Assembly: GCA_027028665.1 (NCBI GenBank)
Contig: JALVIU010000177.1
Location: forward strand, 1-13,152
Direction: 5' to 3'
Source: Candidatus Atribacteria bacterium
GTDB taxonomy: Bacteria > Atribacterota > JALVIU01
DNA length: 13,152 nucleotides
Positions within the stretch are counted from its first letter, which is position 1; every line of letters starts with the position of its first letter. Shown piece by piece: positions 7,140 through 13,152 of the stretch. Made by a program: the position numbers and the translations under genes. The notes below the pieces were generated by a model that was not told the origin of the DNA, searched no databases, and worked only from the letters and a program-made list of their open reading frames with translations.

Positions 7140-8144
7140 TTATATACCCAAACCTTCTGCCTTAAGCACGGCTACTGCCACTACATCTACTATGTCATCT
7201 ACACTACATCCCCTGGATAAATCATTTACAGGCTTTGCCATTCCTTGCAAAATAGGGCCAACAGTCTTTGCACCTGCCAATCTCTCCACCAATTTATAAC
7301 TTATATTTCCTGCTTGAAGATCAGGAAATATAAGTACATTTGCCTTACCTGCAACGGGACTTCCTTTTGCCTTTCTTTCGCCTACCTTAGGTACAAGTGC
7401 TGCATCTGCTTGAAGTTCTCCGTCTATAATAAGATCGGGAGCCTTCTGCTTCGCTATCTCTGTAGCCCTTCTCACTTTATCCACCAGTTCATGTTTTGCA
7501 CTACCTTTTGTAGAAAAGGACAGCATGGCTACTTTCGGCTCTTTCCCCACAAGGGTCTTAAATGTTTTCGCAGATGAAATAGCTATATCTGCAAGTTCTT
7601 CTGCCGTGGGATTGGGCATTACTGCACAATCTGCAAAATTCAATATTCCATCTTCACCATATTCCGAATTAGGTAAAATCATAAACATACTACTTGATAC
7701 AATACTTACACCAGGTGCTGTTTTAATAGTTTGAAGGGCAGGCCTTAATACATCACCTGTTGCATTTATAGCACCTGCAACCTCTCCATCTGCATCACCA
7801 GAATAGACCATAAGTGCACCAAAATATAGAGGATCCTTCATGAGTTCAAAAGCCTTTTCCTCTGTCATTCCCTTATGTTTTCGGAGTTCATAATAGGTTT
7901 TTGCATATTTCTCCCTAAGAGGTGAGGCTTCAGGATCTACAATCTGTGCTCCCTCAATATCCACATTATATTCCTTTGCAAGGGCCTTAATTCTTTCTTC
8001 TTTTCCCAAGAGAATAGGGTATGCAATCTTCTCTTTTAAAATAATTTCTGTGGCCTTTATAGTACGTTCTTCTTCACCCTCTGGTAGAACAATCCTCTTT
8101 GGAGCAAGGGCGGCTTTCCTTCTAATTTCCGCAATAAGGTCCAT
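7140..8144 (-). CDS. pta: Phosphate acetyltransferase Pta (short form)
   Basis: Interconverts acetyl-CoA and phosphate with acetyl phosphate and CoA, feeding AckA. At 334 residues it is the compact single-domain form, without the N-terminal regulatory region of E. coli Pta. Seen features are RIVLPEGEEERT near 17-28, DGEVAGAINATGDVLRPALQ (the typical YSGDADG entry at about 114-120), DGELQADAAL, and SRGCSVDDI with Ser310 and Arg311 at the CoA-site positions known as Ser309 and Arg310 in Methanosarcina. The ATG at 8144 follows AAGGAG by about 9-10 bases. It is the first gene of the minus-strand unit, with a promoter in the divergent intergenic region. Confidence 0.96.
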   Translation of the reverse strand: MDLIAEIRRKAALAPKRIVLPEGEEERTIKATEIILKEKIAYPILLGKEERIKALAKEYNVDIEGAQIVDPEASPLREKYAKTYYELRKHKGMTEEKAFELMKDPLYFGALMVYSGDADGEVAGAINATGDVLRPALQTIKTAPGVSIVSSSMFMILPNSEYGEDGILNFADCAVMPNPTAEELADIAISSAKTFKTLVGKEPKVAMLSFSTKGSAKHELVDKVRRATEIAKQKAPDLIIDGELQADAALVPKVGERKAKGSPVAGKANVLIFPDLQAGNISYKLVERLAGAKTVGPILQGMAKPVNDLSRGCSVDDIVDVVAVAVLKAEGLGI

Positions 8145-8203
8145 ATTCCATCACTCCTTCTCTGGTATATTTTAAAAAACATAGAAATACTTTCTCCGTT
8201 CTA

Positions 8204-8232
8204 ATTGTAATATATCTATATAAATATTGCAA
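8204..8232 (-). promoter_or_regulatory. Promoter for pta-ackA-DUF177-rpmF
   Basis: On the minus strand TTGCAA (8232-8227), a 17-base spacer and TACAAT (8209-8204) form a good sigma-A type promoter. Predicted start is near 8197, leaving a leader of about 50 bases before pta. T-runs directly upstream (the complement of the A-tracts at 8235-8273) could act as an UP element. Confidence 0.6.
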
Positions 8233-8319
8233 GGAAAAAAGCGAAAAAATCGAAAAAAATTTAAAATAAAAAACTTATGTTCACTTTTTCTAATTTTTCT
8301 AACTAATAAAGGATATTTA

Positions 8320-8347
8320 TTGACATTTCTATATTTATCATTATAAT
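8320..8347 (+). promoter_or_regulatory. Promoter for the binding protein-permease operon
   Basis: Perfect TTGACA (8320-8325) and perfect TATAAT (8342-8347) with a 16-base spacer. The predicted start near 8354 gives an untranslated leader of about 90 bases. Both boxes match consensus, so the operon is likely strongly expressed unless repressed. Confidence 0.8.
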
Positions 8348-8365
8348 AATATTTATATTGCGAAA

Positions 8366-8375
8366 AAGGAGGTGA
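8366..8375 (+). promoter_or_regulatory. Orphan Shine-Dalgarno sequence in the transporter leader
   Basis: AAGGAGGTGA is a full-length match to the 16S 3' end, but no ATG, GTG or TTG follows at normal spacing. Seven bases downstream is an ATT (8383) in an open frame that runs without a stop for 21 codons into the GTG start of the binding protein at 8446. The GTG inside the site (8372) would give only a ten-codon peptide and has no spacing. Confidence 0.5.
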
Positions 8376-8445
8376 ATATCAAATTCAATATACTGAATTA
8401 CTAACATTTATTTATTATTCTAAAATTAAAAAGGAGGGGAAACTT

Positions 8446-10041
8446 GTGAAAAGAGGAATAATATTTTTCCTGGTTATTTCTATTCTTCTATTGATTTTCT
8501 CAGCTTTCGGCCTTGCAGAAGAGAAACCCCAATATGGTGGTACATTAGTAAGACCTGACACCTATGGGGACCCTGTAAATCTCGATCCAATACTTACTAC
8601 ACTTACAGCTACTCAAATGGTAAATATGCTAATATTTGATGGCCTTGTGAGATTAAATGGGGCAACAGGAGAGATCGAGCCTGCAATTGCAAAGTCATGG
8701 GAAGTAAAAGAAAATGGGAAGGTATTTATATTTCACCTAAGAAAGGGAGTAAAATTCCACAATGGCAGAGAGGTAAAAGCGGCTGATTTTAAATACTCTT
8801 TTGAAAGAATAAAACCACAAAACAGGGCGCCTCATACATTCTTAATAGATGGTATAGTAGGGGCAAAGGAATATCTACAAGGCAAAGCAGATGAGATAAA
8901 GGGTATAAAGGTATTGGATGATTATACCTTAGAAATAGACCTTACAGATATAGATGTAACATTTTTAAATAAATTGGGCACATGGATGGATATGTCTGTA
9001 GTGCCTAAGGAAGAAGTGGAGAAATTGGGAAAAGAATTCGGCAATAAACCTTGTGGTACTGGCCCATTTAAGCTCGAAAAGTGGGTAAAGGATAGCGAGG
9101 TAGTGCTTGTCGCAAATGATGATTATTTCATGGGAAGACCCTATCTTGATAAGATTATATTTAAGGTAATGCCTGAGGCATCTACAAGAGAACTTGCATT
9201 TGATTCTAAAAGATTGGATGTAATGGTACTCACAGATGTTCAGTATAAAAAATATACAAGACATCCTATTTATAAGAAAAACCTCATTGAAGTAGCAGAG
9301 CTTTATACAAGACATATAGGATTTAATTTAGATTGGGGACCTCTTAAGAACAAAAAAGTAAGAAAGGCAATAAATTATGCAATAGATAAAGAGACCATAA
9401 TAAAGAAACTCTTAAACAATAAGGCATTTCCAGCGGTAGGTGTACTTCCAAGTAGTATGGGTGCATTTAACAAGAACCTAAAGGGATATGAGTATAATCC
9501 AGAAAAGGCAAAGAAACTCCTAAAAGAGGCGGGATATCCAGATGGATTTGAGGTAGAGATACTTACAAAAAGCGGGCCACCTGCATGGGGACTTCCTACA
9601 GTCGAGGCTGTTATGACATATCTCGATAAGGTAGGCATTAAATTAAAACCAAAATTGGTAGAGGGGGGTACCCTTGGTGAAGAAGTAGGAAATAGAAACT
9701 TTCAAATGTATATATGGTCTGTAGGTGGAGAGGCAAGTCCACTTAATTACCTATATTCCTACTTCCATTCAAAGAATATTGGTCCTGCGGGTAACTTCTG
9801 TGGATATTCCAATCCAGAAGTAGATAAATTATTAGATACTGCAAAGAAAGAAATAGACTCAGAAAAGAGGATAGCACTTATTAGAAAGGCGGAAGAAATC
9901 ATAGTTGATGATGCACCATGGTGGTTCTACAACTACAACAAGGCAGTTATGGTACATCAGCCATGGGTACATGGGCTTAAACCAGTAGCAACTGATATAG
10001 ATTACCAAAGAATGGAAAAAGTATGGATTTCTAAACATTAA
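8446..10041 (+). CDS. Peptide/nickel-type ABC transporter substrate-binding protein (family 5)
   Basis: Exported protein that captures an oligopeptide, or another ligand used by this family such as nickel or an oligosaccharide, and delivers it to the permeases encoded next. The 531 residues begin with a signal peptide (KR, then a hydrophobic run to about residue 20, likely cut after GLA at 24). There is no cysteine in this region, so it is not a lipoprotein. Mature features typical of SBP family 5 include the YGGTL start, IFDGLVR, IAKSW, FHLRKGVKFHNGREV at about 97-110, CGTGPFKLEKW at 203-213 and the C-terminal NPEVDKLL. The start is GTG at 8446 with AAGGAGGGGA five bases upstream. The ligand cannot be told by eye. 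It is followed in the same frame by one codon and then the first permease. Confidence 0.93.
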   Translation: MKRGIIFFLVISILLLIFSAFGLAEEKPQYGGTLVRPDTYGDPVNLDPILTTLTATQMVNMLIFDGLVRLNGATGEIEPAIAKSWEVKENGKVFIFHLRKGVKFHNGREVKAADFKYSFERIKPQNRAPHTFLIDGIVGAKEYLQGKADEIKGIKVLDDYTLEIDLTDIDVTFLNKLGTWMDMSVVPKEEVEKLGKEFGNKPCGTGPFKLEKWVKDSEVVLVANDDYFMGRPYLDKIIFKVMPEASTRELAFDSKRLDVMVLTDVQYKKYTRHPIYKKNLIEVAELYTRHIGFNLDWGPLKNKKVRKAINYAIDKETIIKKLLNNKAFPAVGVLPSSMGAFNKNLKGYEYNPEKAKKLLKEAGYPDGFEVEILTKSGPPAWGLPTVEAVMTYLDKVGIKLKPKLVEGGTLGEEVGNRNFQMYIWSVGGEASPLNYLYSYFHSKNIGPAGNFCGYSNPEVDKLLDTAKKEIDSEKRIALIRKAEEIIVDDAPWWFYNYNKAVMVHQPWVHGLKPVATDIDYQRMEKVWISKH

Positions 10042-10044
10042 TCC

Positions 10045-10983
10045 ATGGGCACATATATAGCAAGAAAACTGTTATTACTCATCCCTATATTAATAGGTGT
10101 AACTTTAATAACATTTATACTTATGAGAATTATACCCGGGGATCCTGTTTTGCAGCTCATGGATCCCCGGGCTGCAAAGGTGGATCCAGAAGTAGCTGCA
10201 CAGATCAAGGCATATTGGGGACTTGATAAACCTGCCTATGTGCAATATTTAAAATTTATATGGAATGCCCTGCATGGACATCTGGGCTATTCCTATAGAA
10301 GTAACCAGGATGTACTGAAGGTAATTTTAGAAAGATTTCCTGCAACTCTTAAACTCACTTTACTCTCTATGGGTTTTGCTATATTTTTCGGCATCCTAAT
10401 AGGGGTTATATCTGCTATAAAACACAATACCTTTATAGATGTTATAAGTATGACTATTGCACTTATTGGTGTATCTACCCCTATATTCTGGCTTGGACTC
10501 ATTCTTATGTACATATTTGGAGTGGCCTGGCCTATACTCCCTCCATCAGGATATGGTCCTGGAATTACATATCTTATCCTACCATCTCTCACTCTGGGAT
10601 ATGCAGTCACGGCCTTTATATCTCGTATATCTCGCTCTTCTGTGCTCAATATAATTGGTATGGACTATGTAATAACAGCCAGGGCAAAGGGGCTCTCTGA
10701 AAAAATAGTTATCTATAAACATATTTTAAAGAATGCACTTATACCTATAGTAACAATTATAGGTATAGAGACAGGATGGCTTTTAGGAGGTGCTATTGTC
10801 ACAGAAACAGTCTTCTCATGGCCTGGCATAGGTAGATTATTAATAGAATCTATAATGGCCCGAGATCTGCCCATGGTTCAGGGTTGCATCTTATTTATTG
10901 CACTATTATTCTCTCTTGTAAACCTTATAGTAGATATTATATATTCCCTCATTGATCCAAGGGTAAAGTACGGAAGGAGTTAA
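10045..10983 (+). CDS. ABC transporter permease, DppB/OppB type
   Basis: Integral membrane subunit of a peptide-class importer. The 312 residues show the DppB/OppB plan: an N-terminal membrane helix (about 8-29), the conserved IIPGDP at 29-34, a large extracytoplasmic region to about 100 including WGLDKP, then five further helices. The cytoplasmic loop that docks the ATPase (the EAA-type motif, about 211-232, TARAKGLSEK then HILKNALIPI) is intact. The ATG at 10045 lies one codon after the binding protein's TAA, and no Shine-Dalgarno sequence is visible in the preceding 20 bases, so translation probably depends on coupling. Codons 31-45 contain an unusual GC-rich pair of inverted repeats. Substrate is set by the binding protein and is unknown. 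Confidence 0.95.
   Translation: MGTYIARKLLLLIPILIGVTLITFILMRIIPGDPVLQLMDPRAAKVDPEVAAQIKAYWGLDKPAYVQYLKFIWNALHGHLGYSYRSNQDVLKVILERFPATLKLTLLSMGFAIFFGILIGVISAIKHNTFIDVISMTIALIGVSTPIFWLGLILMYIFGVAWPILPPSGYGPGITYLILPSLTLGYAVTAFISRISRSSVLNIIGMDYVITARAKGLSEKIVIYKHILKNALIPIVTIIGIETGWLLGGAIVTETVFSWPGIGRLLIESIMARDLPMVQGCILFIALLFSLVNLIVDIIYSLIDPRVKYGRS
10135..10178 (+). repeat. Interleaved perfect inverted repeats inside the dppB-like gene
   Basis: CCCGGGGATCC (10135-10145) is an exact inverted repeat of GGATCCCCGGG (10161-10171) with a 15-base spacer. Within the spacer, TTTGCAGC (10149-10156) is an exact inverted repeat of GCTGCAAA (10171-10178). The two stems overlap in order (A, B, A', B'), so they are likely alternatives rather than simultaneous. 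The arms are far more GC-rich than the surroundings. Confidence 0.75.
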
Positions 10984-10985
10984 AA

Positions 10986-11810
10986 ATGAAAAAGGCATTT
11001 AAAAATAAAGGTATATTAGTAGGTGGGGGTATAGTAGTATCCTTTATAATTCTTGCCATATTTGCACCTCTCATTGCACCATATAATCCAAAAGATGCAG
11101 ATCTTATGAGATCACTTGAACCACCTCAGCTAAAATACCCCTTTGGTACAGATGTACAGGGAAGAGATATTCTAAGTAGAATTATATTTGGTTCAAGGGT
11201 GTCGCTCTCTGTGGGTCTGGTGGTCCAGGCCATTTCTCTTAGTATAGGTATCCCCTTAGGACTCATATCAGGTTTTTATGGCGGAATTGCAGATGATATA
11301 ATCACATCTTTAATAAATATCATGTTTTCGTTTCCGAGTTTGCTCTTTGCCATTGCTATAATGGCAGTACTTGGGCCAAGTATTTACAATATATATCTTG
11401 CCCTTGGTATAATAAGCTGGCCTACTGTGGCAAGGCTTGTAAGAGGTGAGACATTATCCCTTAAGGAGAGGGACTTCGTAGAGGCAAGCAAGGCATTGGG
11501 AGTTCATAATTTCTCTATTATATTTAAACATATACTTCCCAACTGTCTGGGGCCTATAATAGTTGTCGCAACTCTTGGTATCGCAGATGCTATTCTCACA
11601 GAGGCTACGCTTAGCTTTTTGGGGCTTGGCATCCAACCCCCCACGCCCTCCTGGGGCTCAATGCTCTCCCGTGGAAGGGAATACATATGGTCTGCACCTC
11701 ATCTTGTAATCTTTCCTGGACTTGCCATATTAATCACAGTACTTGGTTTTAATCTATTAGGAGATGGTTTAAGGGATATATTTGACCCCAAATTAAAAAA
11801 TATTAAATAA
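10986..11810 (+). CDS. ABC transporter permease, DppC/OppC type
   Basis: Second membrane subunit, forming a heterodimer with the preceding DppB-type permease. The 274 residues have the OppC N-terminal helix (about 10-32) followed by APYNP, the YPFGTDVQGRDILSR block at 51-65, the ATPase-docking loop at about 165-187 (EASKALGV then KHILPNCLGP), and the family signature LSFLGLGIQPPTPSWG at 209-224. The ATG at 10986 has an AAGGAG site formed by the last dppB codons (2-base gap). The gene ends convergently with cdd, the two overlapping by 8 bases. No ATPase genes follow, although they normally do in this family. Confidence 0.95.
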   Translation: MKKAFKNKGILVGGGIVVSFIILAIFAPLIAPYNPKDADLMRSLEPPQLKYPFGTDVQGRDILSRIIFGSRVSLSVGLVVQAISLSIGIPLGLISGFYGGIADDIITSLINIMFSFPSLLFAIAIMAVLGPSIYNIYLALGIISWPTVARLVRGETLSLKERDFVEASKALGVHNFSIIFKHILPNCLGPIIVVATLGIADAILTEATLSFLGLGIQPPTPSWGSMLSRGREYIWSAPHLVIFPGLAILITVLGFNLLGDGLRDIFDPKLKNIK

Positions 11811-12204
11811 GGTCCTCTGGCCCAAAACTATCAGGTAAAAGTTCAGATAGAGATTTTTTGATCATATCCCCCTTCAGATTGGCTACAACCACTTCCATAT
11901 CTTTTCCAAATTCTCGGATCACCTGTCTGCATGCCCCACATGGAGAAGCAGGTGGATTTGTATCTGTTACAACTACCAAAAAATCAAAATCTCTCTCACC
12001 TTCTGACACTGCCTTAAAAATGGCTACCCTCTCTGCACATACAGTAAGGCCAAAGGATGCATTTTCTATATTACACCCTGTGAAAATTTTTCCATCCTTT
12101 GTCACCAGGGCAGCCCCCACTAGAAAGTGAGAATAAGGTGCATATGCATTATTTCTTATCTCTTTTGCATATTCAAAAGCCTTTTTCAATAATTTCTCAT
12201 TCAT
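11803..12204 (-). CDS. cdd: Cytidine deaminase
   Basis: Hydrolytic deamination of cytidine and deoxycytidine to uridine and deoxyuridine in pyrimidine salvage. The 133-residue length fits the small homotetrameric form. The zinc site is complete: Cys56 and the proton-shuttling Glu58 in CAER, and Cys89 and Cys92 in PCGACRQ; AYAPYSHFLVGAAL at 20-33 and the GCNIENAS segment at 43-50 form the nucleoside pocket. The ATG at 12204 follows AAAGGAG at a good distance. It faces the permease gene, shares no operon with its neighbours here, and is divergent from the 12361 gene. Its stop codon lies within the end of the permease gene. Confidence 0.96.
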   Translation of the reverse strand: MNEKLLKKAFEYAKEIRNNAYAPYSHFLVGAALVTKDGKIFTGCNIENASFGLTVCAERVAIFKAVSEGERDFDFLVVVTDTNPPASPCGACRQVIREFGKDMEVVVANLKGDMIKKSLSELLPDSFGPEDLI

Positions 12205-12233
12205 ATTTTTTCTCCTTTCTTAATTTCTTTATA

Positions 12234-12261
12234 ATTATACCTCATTTAAAATAAATTACAA
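12234..12261 (-). promoter_or_regulatory. Promoter for cdd
   Basis: Minus-strand TTGTAA (12261-12256), 16-base spacer and perfect TATAAT (12239-12234). The predicted leader before cdd is about 20-25 bases and includes the AAAGGAG site. Confidence 0.55.
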
Positions 12262-12291
12262 AAAATAATCAAAAATTTTTTAAAAAATGGA

Positions 12292-12320
12292 TTGACTTTT
12301 TTGAAAAGAAATTTTATAAT
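12292..12320 (+). promoter_or_regulatory. Near-consensus promoter for the GNAT-like gene
   Basis: TTGACT (12292-12297) and perfect TATAAT (12315-12320) separated by exactly 17 bases. A start near 12327 would leave a leader of about 34 bases, containing AGGAGG (12347-12352) eight bases before the ATG. All three signals are strong. Confidence 0.8.
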
Positions 12321-12360
12321 ATAAATGCGAATAAAATTTAAAAAATAGGAGGAATCGGGA

Positions 12361-13083
12361 ATGAAAAGACCATTACCTGAAAAAGTGTCTCAGACAGAAA
12401 TAGTATTTAAGGCAGAGGAGTTAGAAGCTGTTCTTTCTGCACCTCCAATGGATATTCCCCCATTTGAGCCAGCATTAGTTAAAACCACAAAAGGGGATAT
12501 GGTTATAAGACAAGCAAAAAAAGAAGAAGCACCTAAACTCTTAGACTTCATTAAAAAATTACTCGATGTAGATCATGACTTCTATGATATAGTGGGTGCA
12601 AGGGTTTATGCAGAGATTCTGGGATGGTACAGAAATCGTCTAAAAGATCCTTACACACTTCTCGGTATTATTGACGGAAAATTGGTTGCATTTGCAAATG
12701 GAAGACTTATGAATAAGGATATAAACATCTCCCTTCACACTCTCGCATTTGAGAGAGGTGGAAGACTTGGTGCCGCAATGTACTATGCAAAATGTCACTA
12801 CACATTTGAAACACTCGGACAGAAAGAGTACTGGGCAACATATGAAAGTTATAATGGATTCAAGAGATGGGGTATTGGTATGGCACAGCCATCCTATCCA
12901 TGGCCAGATGTACAACACGAATTAGGTGGTGCAAAGGTATTCTATGTAACAAAGGATTACTGGAATACTACAATCAAGAAATACCTCGAAGACTACACAG
13001 GGTATACACTTATAAGACCTGTACCTGAAGACCTTCTCAAGAAGGCTGAAAACTTTGAGGTGCCAGAATCACCAGCTGTATAG
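12361..13083 (+). CDS. Uncharacterised GNAT-like acetyltransferase, single-gene unit
   Basis: I do not recognise this 240-residue protein as a named family. After a proline-rich N-terminal stretch (about 1-46), residues 47-165 read like a GNAT acyltransferase core: VIRQAKKEEAPKLLDFI (48-64, first strand and helix), LLGIIDGKLVAFANGR (100-115, the usual strand pair), SLHTLAF then RGGRLGAAMYYA (124-143, strand and a glycine-rich turn at the place of the CoA pyrophosphate loop), and a later W/Y-rich strand region. The loop is only a loose match to the Q/R-x-x-G-x-G/A motif. Residues 156-201 are rich in Trp, Tyr and Pro. No signal peptide or membrane segment. Strong promoter, AGGAGG site and terminator, plus many C-ending codons near the 3' end, suggest high expression. 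The acetyltransferase reading is an inference. Confidence 0.6.
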   Translation: MKRPLPEKVSQTEIVFKAEELEAVLSAPPMDIPPFEPALVKTTKGDMVIRQAKKEEAPKLLDFIKKLLDVDHDFYDIVGARVYAEILGWYRNRLKDPYTLLGIIDGKLVAFANGRLMNKDINISLHTLAFERGGRLGAAMYYAKCHYTFETLGQKEYWATYESYNGFKRWGIGMAQPSYPWPDVQHELGGAKVFYVTKDYWNTTIKKYLEDYTGYTLIRPVPEDLLKKAENFEVPESPAV

Positions 13084-13122
13084 CTAATACTTTGTGTGGA
13101 TATAAATAGTCTACCTCCTTCC

Positions 13123-13152
13123 GCCCCATAGGACTCCCTATGGGGCATTTTC
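13123..13152 (+). terminator. Intrinsic terminator after the GNAT-like gene
   Basis: GCCCCATAGG (13123-13132) and CCTATGGGGC (13137-13146) form a perfect 10-base-pair stem with a 4-base ACTC loop, followed by ATTTTC at the window end. The T-run may continue outside. The 39 bases between the stop codon and the stem hold nothing recognisable. There is no T-run on the other strand, so it acts for the plus strand only. Confidence 0.9.

Larger units (their letters stand above)
8145..8445. other. Divergent control region between pta and the transporter operon
   Basis: 301 very AT-rich bases with no credible gene. Outward from the middle it contains the pta promoter (8204-8232), a run of phased A-tracts (8235-8273), a tandem TTTTTCTAA pair (8285-8293 and 8294-8302), the transporter promoter (8320-8347), an unexplained Shine-Dalgarno sequence (8366-8375), a 6-base inverted repeat AATTCA/TGAATT (8382-8387 and 8394-8399), and the ribosome site of the binding protein (8431-8440). 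No riboswitch fold or terminator was recognised. Confidence 0.7.
12205..12360. other. Divergent intergenic region between cdd and the GNAT-like gene
   Basis: 156 strongly AT-rich bases holding back-to-back promoters for the two flanking genes and their ribosome sites. No other element was recognised. Confidence 0.6.

Noticed and set aside
8340-8345. TATAAT on the minus strand as a second pta promoter
   Set aside because: No -35-like sequence lies 16-18 bases upstream on that strand; it arises from the near-palindromic TATAAT region of the plus-strand promoter.
8372-8404. Ten-codon GTG open frame in the transporter leader as a leader peptide
   Set aside because: The GTG is part of the Shine-Dalgarno sequence itself, leaving no spacing, and the peptide has no telling composition.
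10131-10178. Resemblance of the GC-rich segment to cloning-vector polylinker sequence (adjacent SmaI and BamHI sites, then CTGCA)
   Set aside because: The segment encodes the conserved IIPGDP of the DppB family in frame, and the protein continues normally on both sides, so it is natural coding sequence rather than vector.
11621-11640. GGGG/CCCC hairpin near the end of the second permease gene
   Set aside because: It falls on the invariant LGLGIQPP coding motif, has an internal mismatch and no T-run, so it is explained by the protein sequence.
1-13152. CRISPR arrays, tRNA or rRNA genes, insertion sequences, prophage or defence genes
   Set aside because: No repeated spacer-like units, RNA gene signatures, transposase motifs or terminal repeats were seen; the genes are metabolic, transport and regulatory.

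Overview
The window is an AT-rich bacterial segment carrying central fermentative and lipid genes on the minus strand, followed by a peptide-type ABC transporter, a nucleoside-salvage gene and an unassigned acetyltransferase-like gene. The order pta, ackA, DUF177, rpmF, fapR, plsX, fabH, fabK, fabD, fabG, together with a FapR regulator and a FabK-type enoyl reductase, points to a Clostridia-like low-GC anaerobe that makes acetate. One detail argues for a cell with two membranes or a deeply branching relative: the transporter's binding protein has a plain signal peptide with no lipobox cysteine. I cannot name the genus.

Region 1 (1-8144, minus strand, transcribed right to left). A promoter near 8204-8232 starts pta-ackA, which converts acetyl-CoA to acetate with ATP formation. 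DUF177 (YceD-like) and rpmF (ribosomal protein L32) follow with overlapping or very close junctions. A hairpin plus T-run sits exactly on the rpmF stop codon and probably ends or attenuates this first unit. Next comes a palindrome resembling a FapR operator, overlapping a TATAAT box, just ahead of fapR. fapR, plsX, fabH, fabK, fabD and fabG are packed with gaps of 1-14 bases or 8-base overlaps and run off the left edge, where fabG lacks its last roughly 30 codons. This unit makes acyl-ACP from acetyl-CoA and malonyl-CoA and passes acyl groups to phospholipid synthesis, with a malonyl-CoA-sensing-type repressor at its head. That FapR has lost the arginine that its Bacillus homologue uses to hold malonyl-CoA.

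Region 2 (8145-8445) is a 301-base divergent control region. It holds two outward promoters, phased A-tracts, a 9-base tandem repeat, a small inverted repeat and an unexplained perfect Shine-Dalgarno sequence.

Region 3 (8446-11810, plus strand) encodes a family 5 solute-binding protein and two permeases of the Dpp/Opp type. No ATPase gene follows. An unusual pair of interleaved GC-rich inverted repeats lies at the start of the first permease gene.

Region 4 (11803-13152). cdd (cytidine deaminase) converges on the last permease gene and overlaps it by 8 bases. Divergent from cdd is a single gene with a near-consensus promoter, a strong ribosome binding site and its own terminator, encoding a 240-residue GNAT-like protein that I do not recognise. 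No RNA genes, CRISPR arrays, insertion sequences or phage genes were seen.
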